From assembly GCA_934278995.1 (NCBI GenBank), contig CAKQWM010000001.1:310001-374000 (forward strand): DNA of 64,000 nucleotides. Direction: 5' to 3'. The DNA comes from an uncultured Clostridia bacterium (GTDB taxonomy: Bacteria > Bacillota > Clostridia > Christensenellales > Borkfalkiaceae). A program made the position numbers and the translations under genes. Under the pieces are notes generated by a model that was not told the origin of the DNA, did no database searches, and saw only the letters and a list, made by a program, of their open reading frames with translations. This document shows, in pieces, positions 15,616 through 24,545 of this stretch (its first letter is position 1; the number at the start of each line of letters is the position of its first letter).

Positions 15616-17781
15616 ATGAAAGTAAAGTCGTTTATATTTTTCGTATTGATCCTGACGGCGGTAACGCTTATCGCTCCGATTTTTTCCGCGCCTTTATATA
15701 CCGCCGCCGAAGCGACCGCGCATAGAGTTGTTTACGGAAACAACGCGGAAAGCGCCGTTCAAAAAAAATATTGGCTTGCAAACGTTAAATTTTCCGATTC
15801 CACGGACTTTGAAGACGATTTTATCGACAGTTTGCAAAAAACTTTTACGACGAGCAAACAAAGCGTAAAAGAATACTTTAAAATCGTTTCGGAAGGAAAA
15901 TATAGCGTTGACGCAGAGTTTTTGACCGAAAACGCGTCTGTAACGCTTGAAAAAACTCAGAATTATTATCTGCCCAAGTATCATCACGTAAGCGGCGGAA
16001 GGTACGTTAACGTGAACGAACATGGTTACGACAACAGGTATTTTGACAGTGAAAATAACGTCTGCCCGCCCGAAAAAATCGGCGCTAAACGGCATATAGA
16101 GCGACTTTTGAGAGAAAGAGAACTTATAAAATCAATCGCTTCCGATATAGACGTCGCGGATAAAATTATCGATGCCGACGGCGACGGAATAATAGACGGC
16201 ATAAGTTTTATCGTTAAAACCGTCGGTAACGAGTTTTCGTGGGACGATATTTTATGGCCGCATAGAAGCGCATTATCCGGGTATAACGAGGAACTTTTGA
16301 ACAAAGAATATTATATTCCGGACGGATACGAAGTGTCCCTGCTTGATTTTTTACCGGTCAAAATAGGCGGAAAAGCCGTTGACGGATACACGATATTCAC
16401 AACCGACGCTTTTGCCGGACGAAAAATAACCGACGCCGACGGAAACAAAATATATTCGCCGTCGCTTATTTGTCACGAATACATGCACGATTTAGGCATT
16501 GCCGACTATTATGCTTATAACGGCGGCGGAGAACTTTATTCGGACGAGCCTGTCGGCGAACTCGATATAATGGGCGGGGCGGGCGTTTTACCGCAAATGC
16601 CTTTAACTTATACGAGGTTAAGACTTGGTTTTTTAAGCGAAGAAAATATCACCCCCGTCTATGAAAGCGGTCGATACACTCTGTTTCCTACCGTCCGAGT
16701 AGGCAGAATAAAGGCTCTTAAACTCGTTTTAAACGATTATAATAAAACGGGCGAATATTTTATGATAGAAGCAAGGGAGAATAAAGGCAATTTTGTCGAT
16801 GCCACTTTATCGGATTCAGGAGTCGTAGTTTACAGAATTAACGAAAAAAACGCTTATTACGATTTCGACGGAAGTTTAGGAAGCCGGAATTTAGGCAATA
16901 CGTACGGGGGAAACGAGGTTTACGTTTTCAGACTGAATCACGGCGTTTTGAACGGAATAACCAAAGAATCTTACGCGCTTTTAAACGGAAAAAATAAAAA
17001 ATTAAAGATATCAAAAACGGACGAATTTGCCGATAATTCAACGATCGGAAATCTTGATAAGTCAGCCTATAAGACCGTTATCGACAAAAACAGCGGGCTT
17101 TTGGTTACTTCGCTTTGCTATGAAAACGGTCAAAACAGCGGTATTTTGCTGTCGGATATAGTCTTAAACGCAGACGGCTCGTATTCTTTCGATTTGAAGT
17201 TCGACGAAACCGTAACGGGAAATTTTTCGACGAAAATTACGAGGCACTATAACAATAAAAATTACGTCGTAAACTGGAACGGTGCAAAAAGAAACAGCAA
17301 CGTCAAAATTTATTTCGCTTTAACGGACGGACTTATTCGATATAAAAACGAAAAATACGTTCTTAAAAAGACGGTAACGCCGTCTATGCTCGAAAGCGGC
17401 GAAGTTTACGGCAATAAAGTTGCTTTCCTAAAAGAAGTCCCCGCGCCTTACGGGCAATTTACGTTGCCTAAAATATCCGAGACAGCGGCGGTGTTCGTCG
17501 TGTCCGGGGATAACGTTTTTTACGCGGGCGTAATGAATCCCTTAAAGCCGACTTTTTCGGAATACCTTTTCGGAACCACGAAATGGCTTGCTATGATAAT
17601 ATCTTTACTCGTTATTCTCGTAGTATCGGTTGCGGCGGTCGTAATTTATTCGGTCGTTAAAGAAAAACATAAAAAAGGCGCAACCGAACCGGAGGTCGAT
17701 CTTTCATCGGTTTACGGCGAAAATTATTGGATGAAAACCGCCGAAAACGACGAAGAAACCGAAGGCGACGAAGAAAAGTAG
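15616..17781 (+). CDS. Secreted, membrane-anchored M6-family metalloprotease
   Basis: From ATG 15616 the product is 721 residues; ATG 15589 is in frame but lies within the promoter. It has a signal peptide (about 1-34), a Ca-binding-like DADGDGIIDG loop, the zinc motif HEYMHDLGI (His about 287), a beta-rich C-terminal half and one TM helix (about 655-680) with an acidic cytoplasmic tail. M6 peptidases of the immune-inhibitor-A type degrade extracellular proteins; this one would stay on the membrane. The stop at 17779-17781 seems premature: the minus-one frame continues with coding-like sequence to 17900. The alpha-galacturonidase gene starts 15 bases after that second stop. Confidence 0.88.
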   Translation: MKVKSFIFFVLILTAVTLIAPIFSAPLYTAAEATAHRVVYGNNAESAVQKKYWLANVKFSDSTDFEDDFIDSLQKTFTTSKQSVKEYFKIVSEGKYSVDAEFLTENASVTLEKTQNYYLPKYHHVSGGRYVNVNEHGYDNRYFDSENNVCPPEKIGAKRHIERLLRERELIKSIASDIDVADKIIDADGDGIIDGISFIVKTVGNEFSWDDILWPHRSALSGYNEELLNKEYYIPDGYEVSLLDFLPVKIGGKAVDGYTIFTTDAFAGRKITDADGNKIYSPSLICHEYMHDLGIADYYAYNGGGELYSDEPVGELDIMGGAGVLPQMPLTYTRLRLGFLSEENITPVYESGRYTLFPTVRVGRIKALKLVLNDYNKTGEYFMIEARENKGNFVDATLSDSGVVVYRINEKNAYYDFDGSLGSRNLGNTYGGNEVYVFRLNHGVLNGITKESYALLNGKNKKLKISKTDEFADNSTIGNLDKSAYKTVIDKNSGLLVTSLCYENGQNSGILLSDIVLNADGSYSFDLKFDETVTGNFSTKITRHYNNKNYVVNWNGAKRNSNVKIYFALTDGLIRYKNEKYVLKKTVTPSMLESGEVYGNKVAFLKEVPAPYGQFTLPKISETAAVFVVSGDNVFYAGVMNPLKPTFSEYLFGTTKWLAMIISLLVILVVSVAAVVIYSVVKEKHKKGATEPEVDLSSVYGENYWMKTAENDEETEGDEEK

Positions 17782-17900
17782 CAGCCGAGACAGACGCATT
17801 GAAAAGAGGCGTCGTAAATAAAGAAGAACAAACCGAAGACGCAAAAAACTTCGGTAACGTTAATGCGGATAAAAACAACGACGATAATAATAACGCGTAA
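17772..17900 (+). pseudogene. Frameshifted C-terminal tail of the M6 protease
   Basis: In the minus-one frame the sequence reads on from the AAGAAAAG run as about 38 residues rich in Glu, Asp, Asn and Lys to TAA 17898-17900, matching the acidic tail style before it. The 15-base spacing from that TAA to the next start, with AAAAAGGAG between, is typical operon spacing. One base missing in the A-run would explain it, either as a real mutation, phase variation or a sequencing error. Confidence 0.55.
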
Positions 17901-17914
17901 AAAAAGGAGTAAAA

Positions 17915-19315
17915 ATGAAAAGCATTAAATTGTGTTATATAGGCGGCGGCTCAAAAAATTGGGCGCGCGTGTTTATGTCGGATTTAGCCCTGACCGAAGG
18001 ATTATCCGGCGAAATTGCTTTATACGACATAGACCTTGTTGCCGCGCAACGTAACGCGGATATCGGTAATTTTATCAACCGCGACGAGAAAACGATTGCA
18101 AAATTCGATTACGTCGTTTACGAAAAACTTGAAGACGCTCTTTTCGGCGCCGACTTCGTAGTTATATCTATTTTACCCGGGACTTTTGAAGAGATGCGAA
18201 GCGACGTTCACGCGCCGGAAGAATACGGAGTGTATCAGTCGGTAGGCGATACCGTCGGCCCCGGCGGCGTTTTACGGGCAATGCGTACCGTACCGATATA
18301 CGAAACTTTCGCAAACGCGATAAAGAAAATTTGCCCCGCAGCCTGGGTAATTAATTATACCAACCCGATGAGTCTCTGCACCAGAACGCTGTACGACGTT
18401 TTTCCCGACATAAAAGCCTTCGGGTGCTGTCACGAAGTCTTTCACGCGCAGGAATTTTTAACGCTCGTCTTGCGTGAAGAAACGGGATTAAACGTTTCGA
18501 GAAAAGATATTTACACCGACGCATCGGGGATAAATCACTTTACTTTTATAACCGAAGCAAAGTATAAAAACATAGATTTGCTTTCGCTTATTCCGTCGTT
18601 TATGGAAAAATATTACGAAGACGGCTACTTTGAAAGAGGAGATCGTTTTCAGTTTTTAACCGATACTTTTGCATACGGTAACAAAATAAAAATGGACCTA
18701 TACGCCCGTTATCACGCTTTAGGCGCGGCGGGAGACAGACATTTGGCGGAGTTTTTTCCGAACAGTTGGTATCTGAAAGATCCGCAAACGGTAAAAAAAT
18801 GGAAGTTCGGTCTTACTACCGTAGATTTCAGAGAAGCGCGTCAGAACGAGCAGATAGAAGAAACGATTTTATTGTCAAGCGGTAAAAAGAAATTTTGCTT
18901 AAAAAGATCGGACGAAGAAGGCGTCGAACTTATAAAAGCCCTTCTGGGTTTTAAAACCGTCGTTACAAACGTAAATATGCCTAACGTCGGGCAAATGCCA
19001 CAGTTGCCGAAAGGCGCCGTCGTCGAAACAAACTGCGTTTTTTCAAACGATCAGGCAAAACCCGTTACGGCAAAGCCGTTGCCCATTGCCGTTTTAAATC
19101 ACGTTTCAAGAAATCTTCTTAACGAAGAATTGACTTACGAAGGCATAAAAGAAAGGGATCTTAATAAGATATTCCTCGCCTTTATCAACCAACCGCTTAT
19201 GGGAACCGTTTCTTATGAGGACGGGGAAACTTTATTTGAAAAGATGTGTCGTAATACGGAAAAATACCTTACGCCGTATTTCGATTTGGACGGTTATTTC
19301 AAGCGCGCAAAATAA
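17915..19315 (+). CDS. lplD: GH4 alpha-galacturonidase (LplD type)
   Basis: The 466-residue protein is a GH4 enzyme with the NAD-binding IGGGSKNWA start, the YQSVGDTVGPGG loop, NYTNPM, the metal-binding GCCHE and the INHFTF motif. Its motifs follow Bacillus LplD closely, the GH4 clade shown to remove galacturonate from small oligogalacturonides with NAD and Mn. There is no signal peptide, so it acts in the cytoplasm on imported digalacturonate, feeding UxaC. AAAAAGGAG precedes the start. Other GH4 specificities (alpha-galactoside, 6-phospho-glucoside) are less likely given the pectin neighbours. Confidence 0.92.
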   Translation: MKSIKLCYIGGGSKNWARVFMSDLALTEGLSGEIALYDIDLVAAQRNADIGNFINRDEKTIAKFDYVVYEKLEDALFGADFVVISILPGTFEEMRSDVHAPEEYGVYQSVGDTVGPGGVLRAMRTVPIYETFANAIKKICPAAWVINYTNPMSLCTRTLYDVFPDIKAFGCCHEVFHAQEFLTLVLREETGLNVSRKDIYTDASGINHFTFITEAKYKNIDLLSLIPSFMEKYYEDGYFERGDRFQFLTDTFAYGNKIKMDLYARYHALGAAGDRHLAEFFPNSWYLKDPQTVKKWKFGLTTVDFREARQNEQIEETILLSSGKKKFCLKRSDEEGVELIKALLGFKTVVTNVNMPNVGQMPQLPKGAVVETNCVFSNDQAKPVTAKPLPIAVLNHVSRNLLNEELTYEGIKERDLNKIFLAFINQPLMGTVSYEDGETLFEKMCRNTEKYLTPYFDLDGYFKRAK

Positions 19316-19337
19316 GCGTCGTTTTATAAAAGTCCGC

Positions 19338-19353
19338 CTATCAGCCCGTTTTC
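19338..19353 (+). repeat. Copy 3 of the interspersed repeat (degenerate)
   Basis: This is a diverged copy (CTATCAGCCCGTTTTC) located 23 bases after the alpha-galacturonidase stop. Confidence 0.5.
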
Positions 19354-19382
19354 ACCCGTTTTTTATTATATGGAGTCAGCGC

Positions 19383-20369
19383 ATGGACGATTTTTTATTT
19401 TCCTTAAACGCGGTAATGCCGATAGTATTACTCGTCGTTTTAGGATATATATTAAAGAAAATAAAACTGTTTACCGCCGAATTTTTAAGGGTAGCGAACA
19501 AACTTACTTTTACCGTTTTATTGCCGACGCTTCTGTTTAGTAACGTGTATGCGATAAAGAGTTTTTCGGATATTCAATGGTCTTTCGTGCTATACGCGAT
19601 AACGGCGATAGCGATAATTTTTGCGTTATCCGTTCCTTTGTGTATAGGGCTTACGAAAAACAACGCTCAGCGCGGAGTTTTAATTCAGGCGTCGTACCGT
19701 TCAAATTACGCCATAATAGGAATACCGCTTGCAAGTCAACTTTTCGGCGAAAAAGGCGCGGCGGCGGCAAGCGTTTTGTCGGCTTTTTCCATTCCGCTGT
19801 TTAACGTTCTCGCGGTATTGTCGCTGTCGATTTTCAACAAAGAAACCGAAAACAGGCCGAAAATCGGCAAAATTATTTCGGGTATAATAAAAAACCCGCT
19901 GATTATCGGGGTAGTTGCGGGCATAGCGTGTTTAGGTATTCGCGGTATTTTTGAACGCGAGGGAATAAACTTCAGATTAAGCGACGTAAGTTTTTTGCAG
20001 ACCTCTTTAAAATATATCGGATCCACGGCAACGCCCGTCGCGTTACTGGTTTTGGGCGGTCAATTCGAGTTTTCGGCTGTCAAAAGTCTTAAAAAACAGA
20101 TTATTTTCGGCACCGTTATGCGTACGGTAATAGTTCCCGCCCTGTGTCTTGCGACGGCAAAAATCATTTTGCCCGATCTCGGCGGCGAGTGCTTTGCCGC
20201 TTTCGTGGCGCTTTTCGGAACGCCGGTAGCCGTATCGAGTGCGATAATGGCGAGAGAAATGAACGCCGATTACGATCTGGCGGGGCAACTCGTGGTATGG
20301 ACGACGATAGTTTCTTCTTTCACGTTATTTATAACGATCGTAATTTTCAGATATTTGGGCGTGTTTTAG
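19383..20369 (+). CDS. AEC-family transporter
   Basis: From ATG 19383 (GGAG upstream) the product is 328 residues with about ten hydrophobic helices in two halves and the family's NKLTFTVLLPTLLF segment. The frame is open further upstream to 19215 but would overlap the lplD gene, so the ATG is preferred. AEC (auxin efflux carrier) proteins in bacteria move organic anions such as malate or other carboxylates by secondary transport. Here, between alpha-galacturonidase and KduD, export or import of a uronate or of fermentation acids is plausible. Substrate is unknown. Confidence 0.85.
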   Translation: MDDFLFSLNAVMPIVLLVVLGYILKKIKLFTAEFLRVANKLTFTVLLPTLLFSNVYAIKSFSDIQWSFVLYAITAIAIIFALSVPLCIGLTKNNAQRGVLIQASYRSNYAIIGIPLASQLFGEKGAAAASVLSAFSIPLFNVLAVLSLSIFNKETENRPKIGKIISGIIKNPLIIGVVAGIACLGIRGIFEREGINFRLSDVSFLQTSLKYIGSTATPVALLVLGGQFEFSAVKSLKKQIIFGTVMRTVIVPALCLATAKIILPDLGGECFAAFVALFGTPVAVSSAIMAREMNADYDLAGQLVVWTTIVSSFTLFITIVIFRYLGVF

Positions 20370-20485
20370 CGCAATCAAAACAAAAGATATCCGTTTTGTG
20401 CATAAATCTTGACGTATTTTATATTGCAATGTTCACGGTTATAGGTTATTATAATAGTGTAAATTCGATAAATCGGAGGGAAGTT

Positions 20486-21241
20486 ATGATTTTAGACAAG
20501 TTCAGTTTGAAAGGAAAAGTGGCTATCGTTACGGGTAGCGATACGGGTTTAGGACAAGGTTTTTGTAAAGCGTTTGTAGAGGCGGGCGCCAAAGTTATGG
20601 GTGTTTCCGTGGTACCGAGTACGGACACTCAAAAGATGCTCGGCGAAGAAAACTTTCACTTTATGGTCGAAAATCTTATGACGAACGAGCCTATCGAGCG
20701 CATAGTTTCCAAAACGGTTGAGGACTTCGGGCACGTGGATATTTTAGTTAACAACGCAGGTATTATCAAGAGAGAGGACGCGATAGATTTTTCCGAAGCA
20801 AATTGGGACAGTGTAATGGCTGTCAATGCAAAAACGGTATTTTTCTTCTCGCAGGCGGTCGCAAGGCGGTTTATCGAGCAAAAAACGGGCGGTAAAATAA
20901 TATCCGTCGCAAGTATGTTGTCTTTCCAGGGCGGTATAAGGGTGCCGAGTTACACGGCTTCCAAGTCCGCGGTAAAGGGTATTACCATGTCCATGGCTAA
21001 CGAATGGGCAAAATACGGCATTAACGTAAACGCCATAGCGCCGGGATATATGGCGACCAACAACACGAAAGCGCTCCGTCAGGACGCCGACAGATCGGAA
21101 GCCATTTTAGAAAGGATTCCCGCGGGAAGATGGGGAACGCCCGACGATATAATGGGGGCAGCCGTATTTTTAGCGTCGTCCGCATCCGATTACGTAAACG
21201 GTTTTACCATTGCGGTTGACGGCGGCTGGCTTGCAAGATAA
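20486..21241 (+). CDS. kduD: 2-dehydro-3-deoxy-D-gluconate 5-dehydrogenase
   Basis: The 251-residue short-chain dehydrogenase has the NAD-binding TGSDTGLGQGF, NNAG, and the catalytic Ser...YTASK set, and follows KduD from end to end. It reduces 2,5-diketo-3-deoxygluconate (the KduI product) to 2-keto-3-deoxygluconate. Start ATG 20486 follows GGAGGG; a longer frame to 20144 overlaps the transporter gene and is rejected. A TATAAT at 20450-20455 may be its -10 box, but no well-spaced -35 is seen. A terminator follows. Confidence 0.93.
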   Translation: MILDKFSLKGKVAIVTGSDTGLGQGFCKAFVEAGAKVMGVSVVPSTDTQKMLGEENFHFMVENLMTNEPIERIVSKTVEDFGHVDILVNNAGIIKREDAIDFSEANWDSVMAVNAKTVFFFSQAVARRFIEQKTGGKIISVASMLSFQGGIRVPSYTASKSAVKGITMSMANEWAKYGINVNAIAPGYMATNNTKALRQDADRSEAILERIPAGRWGTPDDIMGAAVFLASSASDYVNGFTIAVDGGWLAR

Positions 21242-21251
21242 ATAGTAAACG

Positions 21252-21302
21252 AAACACGTTGAAGCGTTATTATGATTTCATAAATCGCTCGACGTGTTTT
21301 TT
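21252..21302 (+). terminator. Terminator after kduD
   Basis: An 8-bp stem plus a second 4-bp stem across a small bulge (21252-21266 with 21286-21299) is followed by a T-run. It separates kduD from the aldolase gene. Confidence 0.75.
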
Positions 21303-21506
21303 CGTCGTATCAGTTTGTCCTATCTTACGGTTAAAGGACGTTCGCGTCCGAAAAGTGAATACGGCGCTGTCAAAAAAACGATAAAAATATCCTTTTTGTC
21401 CATATTTACGACCTTATTTGCTATGTACTTATATTATCGTATGATGTTATAATTATCGTAGAAGATAAAAGTTATATCAACATTTTTGAATTTCGAGGCG
21501 AAAAAT

Positions 21507-22478
21507 ATGACCGATAGAAAAATAATCGAAGCATTCGAGGCTACGGGGATTATTCCCGTTATAAAATTAGAAAACACGGACGATGCGGTAGATCTCGCAA
21601 AGGCTTTGTACGAAGGCGGTATTCACGCCGCCGAGGTAACCTTCCGCGCGGAGGGCGCGGACAAAGTTATCGGGGCAATGACGAAAGCGTATCCGGATAT
21701 GCTCGTCGGCGCCGGAACGGTTTTAACTACGGAGCAGGTCGATAAAGCGATCGATGCGGGCGCAAAATTCTGCGTCGCGCCGGGGCTTAATCCCAAGGTC
21801 GTAAAACACTGTCTGGATAAAGGCGTTCCGTTCGTTCCGGGCGTGGCAAACGGCAGTCAGATAGAACAAGCCATGGAACTCGGGCTTGATTTTGTCAAGT
21901 TTTTTCCTGCGGAGCAGGCGGGCGGTCTTGCTTATATAAAAGCGGTTTCCGCGCCGTACTCTCAGATGCTTTTTATGCCGACCGGAGGAATAAACGAAAA
22001 CAATCTTAACTTGTACCTTTCCAATCCCAAAATCGTTTGTTGCGGCGGAAGTTGGATAGTTCCCGACAAATCGGTCAAAAGCAGAGATTTTAAAGGTATC
22101 ACCGAATTATGCAGAACAGCCGTTACCAAAATGCTCGATTTTAAAATCGCGCACGTCGGTATCAACGCGGACGGCGCCGAAGACGCTTTAAAAACGGCGT
22201 CGCTTTTTGAAAACGTTTTCGGATTTACCAAAAAAGAAGGCAATTCAAGCGTTTTTGCCGGTAACGTTATAGAAGTAATGAAGTCGTCCGGCAGAGGTAA
22301 ACGCGGACATATAGCGATTTCCACGCCGAACGTAAACCGCGCCGTGAAAAATCTTGAGTTTGGCGGCGTCGCGTTTGATTACTCTTCCGCAAAATACGAC
22401 GAAAAGGGAAGAATGACGCTTATATACCTCGACGGGGATTTCGGAGGATTTGCCGTCCACCTCGTTCAGGCAAAGTAA
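21507..22478 (+). CDS. eda: KDPG/KHG aldolase fused to a glyoxalase (VOC)-like domain
   Basis: Residues 1-205 are a class I KDPG aldolase: catalytic Glu in AAEVTFR, the Schiff-base Lys in FVKFFPA and the PTGGI phosphate loop. It splits 2-keto-3-deoxy-6-phosphogluconate to pyruvate and glyceraldehyde-3-phosphate. About 115 further residues (from KIAHVGINADG on) look like a single VOC/glyoxalase-type domain, roughly half as long again as a standard Eda. The extra domain may bind a metal or an aldehyde substrate. ATG 21507 is preferred to the in-frame TTG 21486 on conservation. A TATAAT lies about 55 bases upstream. Confidence 0.92.
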   Translation: MTDRKIIEAFEATGIIPVIKLENTDDAVDLAKALYEGGIHAAEVTFRAEGADKVIGAMTKAYPDMLVGAGTVLTTEQVDKAIDAGAKFCVAPGLNPKVVKHCLDKGVPFVPGVANGSQIEQAMELGLDFVKFFPAEQAGGLAYIKAVSAPYSQMLFMPTGGINENNLNLYLSNPKIVCCGGSWIVPDKSVKSRDFKGITELCRTAVTKMLDFKIAHVGINADGAEDALKTASLFENVFGFTKKEGNSSVFAGNVIEVMKSSGRGKRGHIAISTPNVNRAVKNLEFGGVAFDYSSAKYDEKGRMTLIYLDGDFGGFAVHLVQAK

Positions 22479-22661
22479 CCGGACGAAAAAAAACAAAACT
22501 TTCAGAACAAAATTTATAAAAAACAAGCAAAAACGACTCGCTCTTATTTTTGCGTAAAACTGCGGATTTTTCGTTTCGGAAAGCAGTCTTATGGCAGATA
22601 GAGAAACGGGCGTTACTTACCCGATTTCGGTAACGTTAAAATAATAAATAGAGGAATTATT

Positions 22662-23684
22662 ATGGCTAAGATAATTACAATGGGCGAAATAATGCTTCGC
22701 CTTTCCACAAACGGATATAAAAGATTCGTACAGTCGGACAATTTCGACGTCTGTTACGGCGGAGGCGAAGCCAACGTTGCGGTATCGCTTGCAAACTATG
22801 GTGAAGAAGCCTACTTTGTTACGAAACTTCCGAAACACGAAATAGGAAGTTCGGCGGTAAACAGTTTGCGCGCGCTCGGCGTCCGTACCGATTATATCGT
22901 AAGAGGCGGCGACCGCGTCGGAATATATTTTTTGGAAACCGGCGCTTCCATGCGTCCTTCCAAAGTTATATACGACAGAAAAAACAGCGCCGTTTCGGAG
23001 GCGACTGCCGAAGAATTCGATTTCGATAAGATTTTTGAAGGAGCCGATTGGTTCCACTTTACCGGGATAACTCCCGCGCTCGGCGCAAACGCTCAAAAAC
23101 TTACCGAAGCCGCGCTTATCGCGGCAAAGAGCCATGGCGTTACGGTTTCGTGCGATCTTAATTATCGTAAAAAACTCTGGACGCCGAAAGAGGCTCAGGA
23201 TTGTATGACCAAACTTATGAAATACGTTGACGTTTGCATCGGCAACGAGGAAGACGCCGAAAAATGTCTCGGATTCAAGCCGGGAAAAACCGACGTTACT
23301 TCGGGGGATCTCGAACTTGAAGGATATAAAGATATCTTTACGAAAATGCGCGACGTTTTCGGGTTTAAATACATCGCAACGAGTTTAAGAGAATCTTATT
23401 CCGCAAGCGACAACGGTTGGAGCGCTTTGGCTTACGACGGAAAGGAATTTTACCGTTCTAAAAAATATCAGGTGCGTATCGTTGACAGAGTGGGCGGCGG
23501 GGACAGTTTTTCCGCAGGGTTTATCCACGGACTGTTAAAATACGACGATTTTAAAAAGGCGTTGGAATTTGCCGTCGGCGCAAGCGCTTTAAAGCACACC
23601 GTTCCCGGTGATTTCAATCTGATGAGCGAAGAGGAAGTCGAAACCCTTATAAAAGGCGACGCTTCCGGAAGAGTTCAAAGATAA
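22662..23684 (+). CDS. kdgK: 2-keto-3-deoxygluconate kinase (PfkB family)
   Basis: The 340-residue protein has the ribokinase/PfkB GGGEANVAVSLA start and the GGGDSFSAGF signature with the catalytic Asp near 281. The match to KDG kinases plus the neighbours Eda, KduI and Uxa make KDG the likely substrate: ATP-dependent phosphorylation to KDPG. GAGGAATT precedes ATG 22662. It begins a tight run: the next gene starts 4 bases after its stop. Confidence 0.92.
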   Translation: MAKIITMGEIMLRLSTNGYKRFVQSDNFDVCYGGGEANVAVSLANYGEEAYFVTKLPKHEIGSSAVNSLRALGVRTDYIVRGGDRVGIYFLETGASMRPSKVIYDRKNSAVSEATAEEFDFDKIFEGADWFHFTGITPALGANAQKLTEAALIAAKSHGVTVSCDLNYRKKLWTPKEAQDCMTKLMKYVDVCIGNEEDAEKCLGFKPGKTDVTSGDLELEGYKDIFTKMRDVFGFKYIATSLRESYSASDNGWSALAYDGKEFYRSKKYQVRIVDRVGGGDSFSAGFIHGLLKYDDFKKALEFAVGASALKHTVPGDFNLMSEEEVETLIKGDASGRVQR

Positions 23685-23688
23685 AAAA

Positions 23689-24528
23689 ATGGAATTATAT
23701 ATAAGAGCGCACGATCTGAAAACGAAAAACGAAACCGAAATCTGTAAAAAACTCGACGATTTTTCGCTTGCGGGAGTGCAACTCGTCGCCTATAAATGCC
23801 TTGACGACGTCCGATACGCGCCCGGCGCGATAACGAAGGAGCGAGCAAAGAAATTTTCCGATATTTTTTCAGGATACGGTAAAAAAGTCGCGCTTATCGG
23901 CGCTTACTTTAATCCCGTTCACTCAAACGCCGAAAAAGTAGAAAACGGCATAAAAATTTTCGAGGATTATCTTAGACTATCGAATACGTTCGGATGCAAT
24001 ATCGTCGGTTCCGAAACGGGTTCTTATAACGACGATAAGTGGACCTATAATTCCGTTAACCGTACCGACGAGGCTTTTAACAGAGTGGTTGAAACTTTCT
24101 CTCGTTTATCGAAAGTCGCTTATAATTACGGCGCTTACGTCGGGATTGAAGGCGCTTTCGGGCACGTCATGTACGACGTTGACAGGCTTGACTTTGCCGT
24201 AAAAAAAATCGGCGCGGATAACGTAAAAATCATCTTCGATCTGTACAACTATCTGGACGCGTCGAATTTTTCGGACCGTTACGAAATATTATCGCACGGG
24301 CTGAAAACCTTTAAAGACAAAATTTGCGTGTTTCATTTAAAAGACTGCGTTTTAGAAAACGGAAAACTTTGTCAGCGCAAAGTCGGCGGGGGCGTTTTCG
24401 ATTACGACAGAATATTAGAGACAATAGCGCGTTACGATATAAACGCAAAACTCGTTTTTGAAGGCACCGCGGAAGAAGACGTCGCGTTTTCCGTAAATTA
24501 TATAAATCAAAAAATCAAAAGTTTGTGA
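23689..24528 (+). CDS. Sugar phosphate isomerase/epimerase-like TIM barrel
   Basis: The 279-residue protein belongs to the xylose-isomerase-like/AP-endonuclease-2 TIM-barrel superfamily, with metal-ligand patterns GIEGAFGH (about 150-157), FDLYNY (about 184) and HLKD (about 215). Members epimerise or isomerise keto-sugars or uronates. Its place between kdgK and kduI suggests a uronate or keto-acid intermediate as substrate, perhaps a side branch feeding KDG. The start is only 4 bases after kdgK with a weak ribosome site, implying coupling. Confidence 0.8.
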   Translation: MELYIRAHDLKTKNETEICKKLDDFSLAGVQLVAYKCLDDVRYAPGAITKERAKKFSDIFSGYGKKVALIGAYFNPVHSNAEKVENGIKIFEDYLRLSNTFGCNIVGSETGSYNDDKWTYNSVNRTDEAFNRVVETFSRLSKVAYNYGAYVGIEGAFGHVMYDVDRLDFAVKKIGADNVKIIFDLYNYLDASNFSDRYEILSHGLKTFKDKICVFHLKDCVLENGKLCQRKVGGGVFDYDRILETIARYDINAKLVFEGTAEEDVAFSVNYINQKIKSL

Positions 24529-24545
24529 CAAAAAAGGAGCTCGCT

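Noticed and set aside
19215..19382. Longer start for the AEC transporter
   Set aside because: It would overlap the alpha-galacturonidase gene and adds a basic non-conserved segment; ATG 19383 has a ribosome site and begins the first helix region.
20144..20485. Longer start for KduD
   Set aside because: It lies inside the transporter gene; the dehydrogenase fold begins right after ATG 20486, which has a GGAGGG site.
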